DNA from: Paramecium octaurelia
Lineage: Eukaryota; Ciliophora; Oligohymenophorea; Peniculida; Parameciidae
Assembly: GCA_905182995.1 (NCBI GenBank)
Contig: CAJJDP010000116.1
Span: 282,684-346,683, forward strand
Direction: 5' to 3'
Length of the DNA stretch: 64,000 bases
The notes beneath the pieces were generated by a model. The model did no database searches and had not been told where the DNA came from. It saw only the letters and a program-made list of their open reading frames with translations. Each line of letters begins with the position of its first letter. The first letter of the stretch is position 1. Positions 62,801 to 64,000 of the stretch are shown one piece after another. Both the position numbers and the translations under genes were made by a program.

Positions 62801-64000
62801 ATCTTCTATAATTGGACAATCTATAATAATTATTAAATATTTAAATTACTTGTGCAAATATTATTTAATTCATAATATCCAGGTATACAATCGCAACTTA
62901 ACCCTTTTAATATTCTATTTAAGGAAGAATCACATGCTAAACAGCCATTAATACCAAATCTAAAACATATTTAACAGGATGAATGACAATAAGAACATGT
63001 TTATATTGAATCTTAATAATATGAACCTGTCGGACATCTGCATATTAATCCTACATTTTCTATATTAACAATATTTTTGCAAGTTATACACTCATCTGAA
63101 GTAGGTCCGAGACAAGTTTTACAAAATTTATGACATATACGACATTGAGGATCTGGTAGTATGGGATAATAACCATCTATACAATTACATTATCCATTTT
63201 CTAATTGTCTATTATTACTGATTAAGCATTCTATACAATAATTAGAACCTAAACATTGACTACATTCAATAGGACAATCAAAACATTAATTTGATTCTTC
63301 ATATTAATTCTACTTACAAATACATCCTAATTTGCTTAAAGTAAACGTAGATTCACAACTTTAACAATCTATTTTAGATGTGCATGTTAAGCAAGATTAT
63401 GAGCAGTATATGCATCTAACTGATTCTTAATCATAATATTAATTAATCAAACATTCTGTTTATGAAAATTTGATAACATTAGAATCATATGTACTATTCC
63501 ATTATGAACATGTATTTTAATCAGAACACTCTAAGCAATAAGGTTTGCATTTATGAACAACTATAAAATAATTATAGAAGCCACAATAGGCCTGAATGGG
63601 TTCATTATTGGGTCCAAAACATTCCCAATAAATTGTTAAAGTACTTGTGCTGTGAGATATGCTTTAATATACCTTATCATATTTTGATCCATCAGAATAG
63701 AATGAATAATAACTAGATTTTGATTTAGAAACTGGCGGGTGGTTTTCAATTGTATATATGAACTACCCATCTGAAGGGAATGCTGGTCCATATAGGATAT
63801 AAAAAGCAATAGTCATGCTATGATGTGGATCAACTATGTTATGAACTCTTTTGAATTTTGCTTAGGCCCAAACAAGTGGGCCTCCAAACACCCGGTAAGA
63901 TTGCCAATATGAATAATAAATATCTAATCCTTTTAAAAAGTTGGTTCCATTTTGAGAAATTAAAGTATATTAGGAGTATTACTCAGGATCATTTTCTAGA
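58697..64000 (-). CDS. giant cysteine-rich multi-pass membrane protein 3 (5' end outside window)
   Basis: More than 1,750 residues, entering from the right edge. The visible N-terminal part is a beta-rich extracellular domain (VFGGPLVWAQAKFKRVHNIV; SMTIAFYILYGPAFPSDGQF). Furin-like cysteine repeats and many DUF4215-type modules follow (for example CEDQNDEQFDGCFEC and CDDGNETQFDGCHNC), with CGDGI leading each. An intron lies at 62821-62849 (29 nt). The membrane domain begins KAFMIGAICLCVISLISG, shares NVEYPENLSIYFQ with protein 2 (NVQYPENVRLIFQ), and has five or more further helices, ending KVATEVLFI. Plus-strand open frames at 59.8-60.4 kb are shadows of this gene. Confidence 0.83.

Noticed and set aside
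1-64000. Transposons, virus-like elements, tRNA or rRNA genes, CRISPR arrays, telomeric C4A2/C3A3 repeats
   Set aside because: Looked for on both strands by eye. No terminal inverted repeats, reverse transcriptase or transposase motifs, cloverleaf-like sequences or telomere arrays were noticed.

Overview
This window reads as macronuclear DNA of a ciliate, almost certainly a Paramecium species. It is very AT-rich. Conserved proteins read through only if TAA and TAG are glutamine and TGA is the sole stop; for example, a TAA lies inside the conserved P450 block just after the haem cysteine motif. Genes are interrupted by introns of about 19-34 nt, almost all starting GTA. Intergenic spaces are often only tens of bases. 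Conventional-code open frames are therefore fragments, and the gene models below were built by reading frames with TGA as the only stop and splicing tiny introns. For nearly every model the spliced length is an exact multiple of three.

Layout. 0-7.1 kb: adenylate kinase 8-like protein, S49 peptidase, VPS9-domain Rab GEF, IQ/ankyrin protein, coiled-coil protein. 7.4-10.2 kb: an exact 1,390-bp sequence present twice around a single N. 10.1-23.1 kb: a dense block with a small membrane protein, a 1,147-residue unknown, a type I membrane protein, a dual-specificity phosphatase, diphthine synthase (DPH5), several coiled-coil proteins, a possible organellar protein and an ARF-like GTPase. 23.3-29.0 kb: a 1,904-residue cysteine-rich multi-pass membrane protein. 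29.7-33.1 kb: two MORN-type repeat genes. 33.8-35.3 kb: a cytochrome P450. 35.9-40.2 kb: a second giant cysteine-rich membrane protein, whose 3' end runs into a second exact duplication (1,307 bp around an N). 43.1-50.3 kb: a GUP1-type MBOAT acyltransferase, a copine, a decayed surface-antigen-like gene and a TMBIM/Bax-inhibitor protein. 50.3-57.2 kb: decayed sequence, a second MORN-like repeat gene and a WD40 gene. 57.2-64 kb: a third exact duplication (1,294 bp around an N) and the third giant cysteine-rich protein, on the minus strand and cut by the window end.

No operon logic is expected. The content is a mix of cell-surface and membrane signalling genes (cysteine-rich receptors, copine, GUP1, TMBIM, VPS9, ARL, phosphatase), cilium or cytoskeleton candidates (AK8-like, IQ/ankyrin, MORN, coiled coils) and housekeeping (DPH5). 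The three duplications bounded by single Ns look like unmerged contig overlaps rather than biology, and they create false truncated paralogues. The most interesting biological signals are a repeat gene in which every repeat unit carries its own tiny introns at the same positions, an AK8-like protein with both P-loops eroded, an ARF-like GTPase lacking the switch II glutamine, and start codons of divergent genes only 10 bp apart. No RNA genes, CRISPR arrays, telomeric repeats or recognisable transposons were seen.
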